Assembly: GCA_030036915.1 (NCBI GenBank) | Contig: JASHSC010000487.1 | Location: 1-12,266, forward strand | Source of the DNA: Terriglobia bacterium | GTDB lineage: Bacteria > Acidobacteriota > Terriglobia > UBA7540 | Direction: 5' to 3' | DNA: 12,266 bases | Shown here: piece by piece, positions 1 through 6,230 of the stretch | Position numbering within the stretch: the first letter of the stretch is position 1 | How the letters are laid out: the number at the start of each line of letters is the position of its first letter | Translations under genes and position numbers: made by a program | The notes under the pieces: generated by a model | Database searches by the model: none | What the model was told of the DNA's origin: nothing | What the model saw: only the letters and a program-made list of their open reading frames with translations

Positions 1-960
1 ATGCTCGCCTTGGTTGTGACCATTGGCGTCATCGACTACCTGCTGGGATACGGGCTCAGCATGGTGGGATTCTATGTTTTTCCTGTCGGATTGGTGAGTT
101 GGAGGGGCGGGAAGGGAATCGGGAGTCTTTATTCTGTTCTCAGCGCCGTGGGAGTGTATGTCGCAACCACCTTGACGCCGCCCCCGCATGTACCAGCCAT
201 ATATCCGGAATGGAAGGCCGGTGAGAGCCTCTTCTTCCTCCTGGTCATTGCCTGGTTGGTAGCAAGTCGAAAACAGGAGCAGGAAAAGCGCGAGCGCTTG
301 ATGGCTCAACTACAGGAATCCGCGATTGTCGAGGAGCGCAACCGCATGGCAGGCGAGATTCACGACACACTGGCGCAGGGGTTCACGGGGATTGTAGTTC
401 AATTGGAGGCGGCCGACGATATTCTCAAAGAAGATGTGGATTCCGCCAAGGCCCATATTGACCGCGCTCGCAACCTGGCTCGCCAGAGTCTTGCAGAGGC
501 CCGGCGTTCCGTACAGGCCCTCCGCGTCCCGGAACTAAAATCCGGAGACTTGAATGACGCAATCAAGGTATTTATCGGGCAAATCACCTCCGGCACTTCC
601 ACCGTGGTGGAATCCGTCACTCAGGGTACCCCTTACGCCCTGCCTCCGGAGGTGGAATTCGGGCTTTTGCGCATCTGCCAGGAAGCCGTTGTGAATTGCC
701 TGCGCCACGCCAAGGCCGGCAAGATTGTGATTGAACTACGATATGAGCCCTCGGGAGTGGGCTTATCGGTCAAGGATAATGGCCAGGGGTTCGACACTCG
801 CATCAGCGGTATTGCGGGGGGATTCGGGCTCATCGGAATGCGCGAGAGGGCAAAGCGAATCGGCGTTGATCTGGAAGTTCAGAGCTTCCCTGGCATTGGG
901 ACAAACATCGTCGCAAGTGTCCGCCGGTCACTTCCCGCCAAAGGGGTGCAGACGCCATGA
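1..960 (+). CDS. NarL/DesK-type membrane sensor histidine kinase (5' end may be cut)
   Basis: Sensor kinase that autophosphorylates on His and passes the phosphate to the response regulator encoded next to it. Seen: hydrophobic N-terminal segments (about residues 2-32, 42-58 and 75-88), a basic linker (SRKQEQEKRERL), then the HisKA_3 dimerisation box EERNRMAGEIHDTLAQGF with H121 as the likely phospho-acceptor. The HATPase domain follows, with an N-box around N232 (CQEAVVNCLRHA), a G1 box DNGQGFD (259-265) and a G2 box GGFGLIGMRERA (273-284). The ATG is the first base of the window and no upstream ribosome site can be seen. The true start, and possibly part of the first membrane helix, may therefore lie outside. 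No extracytoplasmic sensor domain is seen, so the signal is probably sensed within the membrane or the short loops. The stop overlaps the next gene by ATGA, so the two are translationally coupled. The family call is firm; the signal is unknown. Confidence 0.93.
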   Translation: MLALVVTIGVIDYLLGYGLSMVGFYVFPVGLVSWRGGKGIGSLYSVLSAVGVYVATTLTPPPHVPAIYPEWKAGESLFFLLVIAWLVASRKQEQEKRERLMAQLQESAIVEERNRMAGEIHDTLAQGFTGIVVQLEAADDILKEDVDSAKAHIDRARNLARQSLAEARRSVQALRVPELKSGDLNDAIKVFIGQITSGTSTVVESVTQGTPYALPPEVEFGLLRICQEAVVNCLRHAKAGKIVIELRYEPSGVGLSVKDNGQGFDTRISGIAGGFGLIGMRERAKRIGVDLEVQSFPGIGTNIVASVRRSLPAKGVQTP

Positions 961-1589
961 AGCAAGCGCGCAGGATTCGCGTCTTAATTGCAGACGATCA
1001 CCAAGTGGTGCGCGAGGGTTTGGCGGCGATGCTGAACCGGCAGCCCGACCTGGAGGTTATCGCCGCGGCGAGCGATGGAGCCTCAGCCGTGGAATTGTTT
1101 TGCCGGGATCTTCCCGATCTCGCCCTGATCGACTTGCGGATGCCGGGATTATCGGGTTTGGACGCTATCCAAGCGATTCGCCAGCGCAATCCCGAAGCCC
1201 GGCTGGTGGTGTTGACCACCTTCGAAGGGGATGAGGAGATTTACCGTGCCTTGCGGGCCGGTGCCCGAGGATACCTGCTAAAGGACGCTTCCCTGGAAGA
1301 GTTGCTCGATTGCATTCGCGCTGTGCATGCGGGAGGATCATGGCTTCCGCCTAAAGTGGCCGCGAAGTTGGCCAACCGCTTGACCAGTTCCGACCTGAGC
1401 CGAAGGGAACTGGAAGTTCTGAATTTGATGGTGGGCGGCAAAAGCAACAAGGAAATTGGTGAAATCCTCCAGATCACCGAAGGAACCGTGAAGGTTCACG
1501 TCAATCACATTCTGGATAAATTGGGAGTAAACGGGCGGACGGCGGCAAGCATTGCGGCGGTAGAACGCGGCATCGTCCATCCCTCCTAG
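957..1589 (+). CDS. NarL/FixJ-family response regulator (partner of the upstream kinase)
   Basis: DNA-binding response regulator of 210 residues, the usual length for the NarL family. The receiver domain (about 7-122) carries the acidic pair D13/D14 (IADDHQ), the phospho-acceptor D59 (LIDLRMPG), T87/T88 (VVLTTFEG) and K109 (GYLLKD). The C-terminal LuxR-type HTH (about 146-205) reads LSRRELEVLNLMVGGKSNKE, then EGTVKVHVNHILDKLGV, with the canonical T177, K179 and H181 of the recognition helix. The start is fixed by the ATGA overlap with the kinase (957-960), which supports coupled translation and a cognate pair. Phosphorylation at D59 should promote dimerisation and DNA binding. The target promoters are not identifiable here. 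All key residues are intact. Confidence 0.95.
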   Translation: MKQARRIRVLIADDHQVVREGLAAMLNRQPDLEVIAAASDGASAVELFCRDLPDLALIDLRMPGLSGLDAIQAIRQRNPEARLVVLTTFEGDEEIYRALRAGARGYLLKDASLEELLDCIRAVHAGGSWLPPKVAAKLANRLTSSDLSRRELEVLNLMVGGKSNKEIGEILQITEGTVKVHVNHILDKLGVNGRTAASIAAVERGIVHPS

Positions 1590-1977
1590 AGTTCGATTTC
1601 CAGCAATTCAGACGGATCAGCTTTTCTGAGCCCTTAGGAACCCCCAAGCAGACGAAGGTGAACTTCCTGGCGAACAAGGCGCCGCACCGTCTGGCCTGCC
1701 TGAAAGAATGAAGGGGAGTGTGGGTTCCTTACATCCGAATCCCTCCAGTAAATCCTTTCGCGCCCGCAAAATTCCAGAGAGCTTATACCAAAAGTTATAG
1801 GCACGGCTATACCGTTTGACCTATCTATGATCCCGCCCATCGCCCAATTGATTCGGTCTCTTTGGAGAGTAATCTGGGATTGGAGGAGACTATTTCAATT
1901 TGCAACCTGCGCTCTTTGCGGCATGAGCTTGGATTGCCTGCGGGTCTTGACGCGGTGTGTGCCGGGAGGGTTGCGGC
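1590..1977. other. Intergenic gap between the two response regulators; possible operator-like motifs
   Basis: No credible coding sequence: the short open frames here have no family-like content. Two things are visible. First, TATACC occurs twice (about 1786 and 1809), the second within a small dyad TATAG-GCACGG-CTATA (about 1797-1812). Second, the inverted pair AGGAACCC (1636-1643) and GGGTTCCT (1722-1729) is spaced by about 80 bases. The first could be an operator or promoter region for the downstream regulator. The second could be the ends of a decayed short element. Neither can be assigned from one sequence. No convincing rho-independent terminator is seen after the stop at 1589. Confidence 0.3.
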
Positions 1978-2610
1978 GTGAACAAGCCGGGGGCGATTCG
2001 AATCCTGATTGCGGACGATCATGGCGTCGTGAGGGAGGGCCTGACCTCACTGATTAACCGACGAGCAGACATGCACGTGGTGGGTGAGGCGAGGGACGGA
2101 ATTGAAGCTGTCGAACAATATACCGCTCTTCAGCCTGACGTCGCTTTGATTGACCTGCGCATGCCCCGGATGAATGGCGCAGACGCGATGAAGGCCATCC
2201 GCGAGCGCTTCCCCGCCGCACGGCTGATCGTCCTGACAACCTTTGACGGCAATGAGGACATTTCCCTGGCTTTGCGCGCCGGCGCCAGAGGGTACCTTCT
2301 CAAGGGTTCCCCGACCGAGGATTTGCTGCGGTGTATCCGTGGCGTCAAAGCCGGCCAATTGTGCATACCACCCGAAATCGCCGCGAAGTTGTCCGCGCGC
2401 TTCTGTAATGCTCCCTGGGATCCGCGGGAAACCGAACTCATCAGGCTGATTTCGGAGGACAAGGATGACAACGAAATCGCCGGAATCCTCAACATCAGTG
2501 AAAGGGCCGTCGCCGCAAACGTGGAGCGGATACTGGAGAAGCTTGGAGTCAAGGAACGCGCGATGGTCAAAATGTTAACCTCTTTTCCCTCCGCAGGCAC
2601 TCCCCGATGA
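1978..2610 (+). CDS. Second NarL-family response regulator with a degenerate DNA-binding helix
   Basis: Paralogue of the regulator at 957-1589; the two align without gaps over 210 residues from this GTG start. The start is chosen because GGGAGG at about 1964-1969 sits 8 bases upstream. An alternative in-frame GTG at 1957 would add seven residues with no counterpart in the paralogue. The receiver is complete: D13/D14 (IADDHG), D59 (LIDLRMPR), T87/T88 and K109 (GYLLKG). The HTH differs: where the paralogue has T177, K179 and H181, this protein has A177, A179 and N181 (ISERAVAANVERILEKLGV). The preceding scaffold segment is acidic (EDKDDNEIAGI). It may bind a different site, bind weakly, or act mainly through dimerisation. 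No kinase adjoins it; the upstream kinase is the obvious candidate donor. The last four bases form ATGA with an open frame that leads into the broken Usp region. Confidence 0.9.
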   Translation: MNKPGAIRILIADDHGVVREGLTSLINRRADMHVVGEARDGIEAVEQYTALQPDVALIDLRMPRMNGADAMKAIRERFPAARLIVLTTFDGNEDISLALRAGARGYLLKGSPTEDLLRCIRGVKAGQLCIPPEIAAKLSARFCNAPWDPRETELIRLISEDKDDNEIAGILNISERAVAANVERILEKLGVKERAMVKMLTSFPSAGTPR

Positions 2611-2712
2611 AGACGCATGCTCAAATTAAGTCTCTCCGTCCAGGCTGCGTGGCTGAAATTTATCGCAACCGTATGAAGCCATCGAGACATCGTTACATTC
2701 AGGTGGCGATGT

Positions 2713-2956
2713 ATGAGGCAAGGCGCGACATATCGCACCGCAAACGCCACGCAGCAGATGGCCAAGTTCCAGCAGGAAACGGGCGCCAAGGCTGAGGTCT
2801 TCATCGGCAGCGGCGACGTGCCCAAGGTTTTGAGCCTAGCCGCGAAGCAAACCGAGGCGGATCTTCTGGTAACGGGTTGCTATCCCTACCGGCCACCTGC
2901 GCACGCACGGCTATGGAATCATCTGCGCAGTCCAGATTCCGGTTCTGAACGTTTGA
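2713..2956 (+). pseudogene. Universal stress protein (UspA family), C-terminal half, frameshifted
   Basis: A Usp relic. In frame from 2713 the translation contains QQETGAKAEVFIGSGDVPKV and then LAAKQTEADLLVTG. This matches the C-terminal half of UspA-family proteins: a conserved GSGDVP segment, then the beta strand before the ATP-binding loop. Near 2889 the homology moves to another frame, which reads GHLRTHGYGII from 2891 and ends IPVLNV at a TGA (2954-2956). This is the normal Usp C-terminus. Just upstream, MYEARRDISHR (from 2709) lies in the third frame and may be part of the same lost gene. No N-terminal nucleotide-binding half is recognisable. At least one, probably two, frameshifts plus loss of the 5' part make this a pseudogene. 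A sequencing error could explain one shift but not the missing N-terminus. Confidence 0.75.
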
Positions 2957-2994
2957 GGAAGAACGCAAGTTGGGTGCCTGCCTCACAGGAATCA

Positions 2995-3071
2995 TGGGGT
3001 GGGTGACGGGGTTCGAACCCGCGACGTCCAGATCCACAGTCTGGCGCTCTACCAGCTGAGCTACACCCACC
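2995..3071 (-). tRNA. tRNA-His (anticodon GTG), CCA encoded
   Basis: Read on the minus strand, the sequence folds as a full cloverleaf. The acceptor is GTGGGTG/CACCCAC, the D-arm GCTC...GAGC, the anticodon arm CCAGA-CTGTGGA-TCTGG and the T-arm GCGGG-TTCGAAC-CCCGT. The anticodon GTG is at plus positions 3035-3037. The extra 5' G (3071) facing discriminator C (2998) is the G-1:C73 pair diagnostic of histidine tRNA. CCA is encoded at 2997-2995. It stands alone, with no other tRNA nearby. Confidence 0.97.
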
Positions 3072-3108
3072 ATCCCGGCGTGCCGCGCGGAAAACCAGCG
3101 ATATTCTG

Positions 3109-3138
3109 TTTGTAACATTGGGCGGGGAAGGGTGTCAA
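3109..3138 (-). promoter_or_regulatory. Probable sigma70-type promoter of tRNA-His
   Basis: On the minus strand TTGACA (3138-3133), a perfect -35, is followed after 18 bases by TACAAA (3114-3109), a 4/6 match to the -10. Transcription would start near 3102, about 30 bases before the mature tRNA. The segment after the -10 includes the GC-rich stretch CCGCGCGGCACGCCGG, as is common in stable-RNA promoters. Inferred from sequence only. Confidence 0.5.
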
Positions 3139-3179
3139 CACGCGCGGCCTGTTGGTAGTGGGTTAATTCTAAATCTCGG

Positions 3180-3287
3180 CGTAGGGGCACCCCTCGTCCT
3201 GCGGCCCATAGCCTTCGGGCGACGGGTCGCGGGTGCCCTGCTACAGCATGGCGGTGGCAAAGGGCAGGGACAAGCCCTGCCCCTACG
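3180..3287 (+). repeat. MITE/REP-like two-hairpin repeat, copy 1
   Basis: Bounded by 10-bp inverted ends CGTAGGGGCA and TGCCCCTACG. The right half contains the perfect hairpin GGGCAGGG-acaag-CCCTGCCC. The left half can fold through GGGCACCC/GGGTGCCC. A nearly identical copy lies in opposite orientation at 6121-6227. The halves match almost base for base, while the central ~24 bases are unrelated. An outer inverted pair TGGTAGTGGGT (3153-3163) and ACCCACTACCA (3300-3310) encloses this copy only. Homology to copy 2 continues about 15 bases past the right end. The size, inverted ends and lack of coding potential fit a non-autonomous element or a REP doublet. Confidence 0.85.
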
Positions 3288-3427
3288 GAAATCAAACTGA
3301 CCCACTACCAGTCTCTTGACTCAATTCCACACCTCTGCTCCAAAAGGATGTGCACCGGCTTGAGGAGCGGCTAAAATGGGAACATTGGGCAGCGAGTTAA
3401 ACCCACCAAGGGCGAGGGCAGCGGATA

Positions 3428-4138
3428 GTGAAGAGTCTCTGGCGGCAGAGGAACGGCATTGATTCGGTCCTAAGGCGTTTGAGGATTCACACCGCTCTAC
3501 TGGCGATGCTCATCGCTCTGGCAATGTGTTCTGCTCGCAATTGTGCTGCGCAACAAGGGACCACAACTCCGCCCCCGGCCACGAGCAATTCCCATTCACC
3601 TCCGCTTAGCGGCCGTGAGCGCTGGAATCGCTACCTGGAAGAGACCTATGTCTCACCCGGTCCCTATGTGGTCTCCTTCGGAGCGGGTCTGGCGTTCCAG
3701 GCTTTCAATTACCCACGCGAATGGGGTGGCGGATTCGCAGGCTACGCTCGGCGGGCCGGCAATCAGTTCGGAATCATTGTGCTCCAGAATTCCATCCACG
3801 AGAGCGGGGAAGCGCTGTTCCGCTACGACCCGCGATACTTCCCCTGCCGATGCAGCGGCTTCTGGCGGCGAACCGCCCATGCGTTCGAAATGAGCTTCCT
3901 CACCTACGACCAGAACGGCCACAAGCAACTGGACATTCCGCAAATCGCCGGGGCGTACGGTTCCGGCATGCTTTCAGCGCTGTGGTACCCGCGCAGGTAT
4001 TCGCCCTGGGTGCAGGGGATTCAAACCGGGCACATGCAGTTCGGATTCGTGGTGGGCAATAACCTGGTGGATGAGTTTCGCCCGGAATTCCGGCGAATAA
4101 GGCTCTTCCGCATATTCATGAAGGACAACAAACCCTGA
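3428..4138 (+). CDS. Exported protein of unknown function, acidobacterial type
   Basis: Predicted exported protein of 236 residues. Residues 1-42 look like a long signal peptide: basic n-region with several Arg, hydrophobic core TALLAMLIALAMCSA, likely cleavage near CAAQ. A Pro/Ser/Thr-rich linker (44-62) follows. The mature part has a Gly/aromatic-rich stretch (FGAGLAFQAFNYPREWGGGF), a segment ESGEALFRYDPRYFPCRCSG with a CxC pair (C140, C142), and further Gly-rich amphipathic stretches (IAGAYGSGMLSALWYPRRY; MQFGFVVGNNLVDEF). I associate this pattern with acidobacterial exported proteins of no assigned role. It might be an outer-membrane or periplasmic protein, but I cannot name the fold. The start is a GTG preceded by GAGGG (3414-3418) at 9 bases. 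The gene converges on the next one with only 13 bases between stops. No function is proposed. Confidence 0.8.
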   Translation: MKSLWRQRNGIDSVLRRLRIHTALLAMLIALAMCSARNCAAQQGTTTPPPATSNSHSPPLSGRERWNRYLEETYVSPGPYVVSFGAGLAFQAFNYPREWGGGFAGYARRAGNQFGIIVLQNSIHESGEALFRYDPRYFPCRCSGFWRRTAHAFEMSFLTYDQNGHKQLDIPQIAGAYGSGMLSALWYPRRYSPWVQGIQTGHMQFGFVVGNNLVDEFRPEFRRIRLFRIFMKDNKP

Positions 4139-4151
4139 ACGTGGATTGCGA

Positions 4152-4580
4152 TTAGTGTGAGTTCGCCGGCTTGGGAATTTCCTGAAGCTCGGTGGGCTGC
4201 TGGCAGCAGACGCAGTTGCCGGGCTCGAGCGCCACGATGTTGCACCTCGGGCAGTAGTAGCGCACGCTGTAGAGCTTGCCGTCATGCACGGTGTAGAGCC
4301 AGTGGGCTTCGAACGTGCCGTCGGGTTTGGCGATTCCTTCCAGGTGGACTTGCCGGCCTGCCAGCCGCTTGTCCTCAAGCGTGTGAAGCAGATAGGGGGT
4401 GTTGGCGGAGAGCGCCTCTTCACGGCCGTTGATCTTCAGCATCGGCAAGCCGGCCTGGTTCGTCAGAAGTTCACCATCCAACACAGTGAGAGGGTTGGTT
4501 TGCCCCGCGTACAAAGCCGGCGCCAGCAGCATGGAGAGAATCAAAGCAACGTGACTCGGCCTAATTCCCGATCGTCGCAT
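4152..4580 (-). CDS. Exported small protein with C-terminal zinc-ribbon-like Cys motif
   Basis: 142 residues with a clear signal peptide (hydrophobic VALILSMLLAPALYAG, cleavage around residue 25). The mature domain (about 30-105) is predicted beta-rich from its pattern (VLDGELLTNQAG, QVHLEGIAKPDGTFEAHWLY), rather like small periplasmic OB- or Ig-like domains. The C-terminus reads YYCPRCNIVALEPGNCVCCQ: C110-x2-C113 and C123-x2-C126, with an additional C125. This resembles rubredoxin/zinc-ribbon knuckles or the heavy-metal-binding tails of exported copper proteins. The start is supported by AGGTGG 8 bases upstream, and that site overlaps the stop of the upstream gene (13-base gap), indicating an operon. 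The metal and partner are unknown. Periplasmic location is inferred. Confidence 0.83.
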   Translation of the reverse strand: MRRSGIRPSHVALILSMLLAPALYAGQTNPLTVLDGELLTNQAGLPMLKINGREEALSANTPYLLHTLEDKRLAGRQVHLEGIAKPDGTFEAHWLYTVHDGKLYSVRYYCPRCNIVALEPGNCVCCQQPTELQEIPKPANSH

Positions 4581-4593
4581 TTTGCTACCACCT

Positions 4594-5256
4594 TTACCCT
4601 TGCCAATGTCCTACGATCGTAAACCCCAGCGGCAAATCCCCGCTCGATGCGTGCCCCTTGATTTGCAGATTCCAGTCGCCGGCATCATCTTTGGTAACGG
4701 CAGGAAAAGTGTCGCCGCTGGGCGGTTGCCCCACGAGAAATCCTGGATGAGGGGTCCCGGATGCCTGCCGGCTGAGTTTCACCATGTCGTCAAACGCCAG
4801 AACCTTGTCCGGCCCGGGGTCGGCGGCAATCGCTCCCATCACGAAGGCGTCGCGCGTCGGATTGACGCCCATGTGGTTGCCGTCCTGCGGAATCAATCCG
4901 TAGCGCAGCGTGTAGAATCCCGGCTTGATGGTCTGGCTCCGATAGTCGGATGTGCCATTGGGAAAGTGAACCACGCCCACAAATGCTCCTTCGGGCAGCG
5001 TGCCAAACATCACGTCGGGAGAGGTGTTGGGATTTGCGCTGGAGGGAAGATCCTTGCGCATCCAAACTTCGCAAATCGTCGCGCCCTGTGCGTTGGTCAC
5101 GCGCACGCCTTGCGAATCGAGCACGGCCTGGAAGGAAGCGGGAACGTCGGCCGGCGCCGCGCCGATCGCCATGGCCTTATAACCCTGCCCGAAGGCATTC
5201 GCTACGAAGCAGAACTCAATCGCCAGCAGCACTCCGAGCACGCGGTGCAGTTTCAT
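4594..5256 (-). CDS. Exported hypothetical protein
   Basis: 220 residues with a signal peptide (LHRVLGVLLAIEFCFVANAF, cleavage about residue 23). The mature protein has no transmembrane segment and no cofactor motif. Its most distinctive part is GFYTLRYGLIPQDGNHMGVN, followed by PTRDAFVMGAIAADPGPDKV, a sequence style I have seen in acidobacterial secreted proteins of unknown role. The pattern of short beta strands with Gly/Asn/Asp turns suggests a beta-sandwich. Start: ATG at 5254-5256 (complement) with GGAGGG 7-8 bases upstream. It lies between the DUF1326 gene (99 bases upstream) and the Cys-motif gene (13 bases downstream), all exported and on one strand. Function unknown. Confidence 0.82.
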   Translation of the reverse strand: MKLHRVLGVLLAIEFCFVANAFGQGYKAMAIGAAPADVPASFQAVLDSQGVRVTNAQGATICEVWMRKDLPSSANPNTSPDVMFGTLPEGAFVGVVHFPNGTSDYRSQTIKPGFYTLRYGLIPQDGNHMGVNPTRDAFVMGAIAADPGPDKVLAFDDMVKLSRQASGTPHPGFLVGQPPSGDTFPAVTKDDAGDWNLQIKGHASSGDLPLGFTIVGHWQG

Positions 5257-5294
5257 CGGTCATCCCTCCGCTAATTAGATGTCAGAAACGCGAA

Positions 5295-5340
5295 ACGGGA
5301 AACATCCCTTCGGAAGTTTCCCGTCCCAGAACCGTACGGT
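5295..5340 (-). other. Hairpin and group II intron domain V-like sequence between two exported-protein genes
   Basis: Minus strand, after the DUF1326 stop: CACCGTACGGTTCTG (complement of about 5326-5340) resembles the 3' half of group II intron domain V, which commonly ends CGTACGGTTCT. It contains the perfect palindrome ACCGTACGGT (5331-5340). It is followed by a 9-bp stem ACGGGAAAC/GTTTCCCGT (5295-5303 with 5316-5324, 12-base loop), which could be a domain VI-like hairpin or a weak terminator. The 5' half of domain V is at best degenerate (GAGTGTGTCGATGA just after the stop) and no reverse transcriptase is present. It could be an intron relic or just a transcription-attenuating hairpin. Confidence 0.35.
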
Positions 5341-5355
5341 GAATCATCGACACAC

Positions 5356-6015
5356 TCAGAAGGCGCCCACGAAGGCGCTGCGCTTGTCCACATTCTTCCA
5401 GACTTCGCCCAGGCCCTGGCCGGAATAAGCGCTTTCGAGCGTGAAAGCGGGCATGGAATGGTTGAGCGCCACGAGCGGCGGATAAAACACCGTTTCGTTC
5501 CCGCAAATGTGGTCGCCTTGGCAGAGGCTGCGCGTTTCAATTTGCGCAAACTTGCCCGCCACCATCTTCGCCGCTCCGTGCATATCGCCGTGCTCGACCG
5601 TCATCTCGATGGGAGCCACTTCAACCCGCACCACATGGGCCAGCAGGTTGCCCGCTTTCGATTCGGCAAACGCCTCGAGCGCCGCCTTCTGTTGATCATT
5701 GGCGCGGGAGTCGACAATCAGCACCGAGCGCGCCGGATAGGGGTCGTGGTAGGGATCGCCCAGAGTCGCATTGGCCCGAACGACGGCCACCACGCTCAGC
5801 CCGGCAAGCGAGACGCCCTTCCAATCGCCCTCGCGCACTTTCCAGGCAAGGATCGCTTCCTGGCCGGTCAGCCCCACTTCCGACATGGCGAAGCAGGGGC
5901 CAGTGTAGATGTCCGCGCTGCGGGCCTCGAGGTAATCGCCCGTCACAGCCGCGAACGCGGGCAGCGCTGACAACAGCAACAACCCGATGGTGAGGGAGGA
6001 AATGATTCTCCTCAT
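5356..6015 (-). CDS. Exported DUF1326-family protein
   Basis: 219 residues from the start chosen here. The ATG at 6013-6015 (complement) has GGAGG 8 bases upstream and begins directly with a signal peptide (MRRIISSLTIGLLLLSALPA, cleavage at about AFA-A). An upstream in-frame ATG at 6051 would add 12 residues before the signal and lacks support. The mature N-terminus GDYLEARSADIYTGPCFAMS and the segment VREGDWKGVSLAGLSVVAVV, then ATLGDPYHDPYPARSVLIVD, are typical of DUF1326 (PF07040). The family has no established biochemical function. Conserved-looking residues include C41 in GPCFA and two Cys in LCQGDHICGNETVFY. It is the first of three exported genes on this strand. Whether it is cotranscribed with the Mo-enzyme operon, whose last stop is 215 bases upstream across a repeat, is not clear. 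Confidence 0.88.
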   Translation of the reverse strand: MRRIISSLTIGLLLLSALPAFAAVTGDYLEARSADIYTGPCFAMSEVGLTGQEAILAWKVREGDWKGVSLAGLSVVAVVRANATLGDPYHDPYPARSVLIVDSRANDQQKAALEAFAESKAGNLLAHVVRVEVAPIEMTVEHGDMHGAAKMVAGKFAQIETRSLCQGDHICGNETVFYPPLVALNHSMPAFTLESAYSGQGLGEVWKNVDKRSAFVGAF

Positions 6016-6120
6016 AATGTAAGCCTCCATGGGGCAGAATTCGCGTCCCATCGTATTCTAGCGCCGTTCCGCGGGAGGTTCAACCGAACACGCTTTGCAG
6101 CGACGGGCCAGTTTGAATTC

Positions 6121-6227
6121 CGTAGGGGCAGGGCTTGTCCCTGCCCTTCAGTCCAGCGACATCGGGCAGTGCACCCGCGGCCCGTCGCCCGAAGGCTATG
6201 GGCCGCAGGGCGAGGGGTGCCCCTACG
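6121..6227 (-). repeat. MITE/REP-like two-hairpin repeat, copy 2 (inverted)
   Basis: Reverse-complement copy of the element at 3180-3287, with the same 10-bp inverted ends (CGTAGGGGCA...TGCCCCTACG). The ~57-base half with GCGGCCCATAGCCTTCGGGC differs from copy 1 at two positions by eye, and the half with GGGCAGGG...CCCTGCCC is identical. The central ~24 bases are different. Flanking homology continues on the 6104-6120 side (CAGTTTGA, TTCC). It ends only three bases from the stop codon of the 73-residue gene (6231-6233), so it lies exactly at the end of the operon. Confidence 0.85.
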
Positions 6228-6230
6228 CCG

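Noticed and set aside
957..1234. Alternative plus-strand open frame from 731 overlapping the kinase and regulator
   Set aside because: Out of frame with two proteins that have complete signalling motifs; a frame shadow.
2130..2825. Minus-strand open frame of 231 codons opposite the second response regulator
   Set aside because: It is antisense to an intact receiver/HTH protein and has no family-like content.
2801..3295. Minus-strand open frame of 164 codons across the tRNA-His gene
   Set aside because: Its VAQLVERQTVDLDVAGSNPV segment is the familiar false translation of a tRNA. The rest is translated repeat DNA and antisense of the Usp relic.
4582..5274. Plus-strand open frame of 230 codons opposite the exported hypothetical protein
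   Set aside because: The minus-strand gene has a signal peptide and a good ribosome site. The plus frame is His/Arg-rich with no domain-like pattern.
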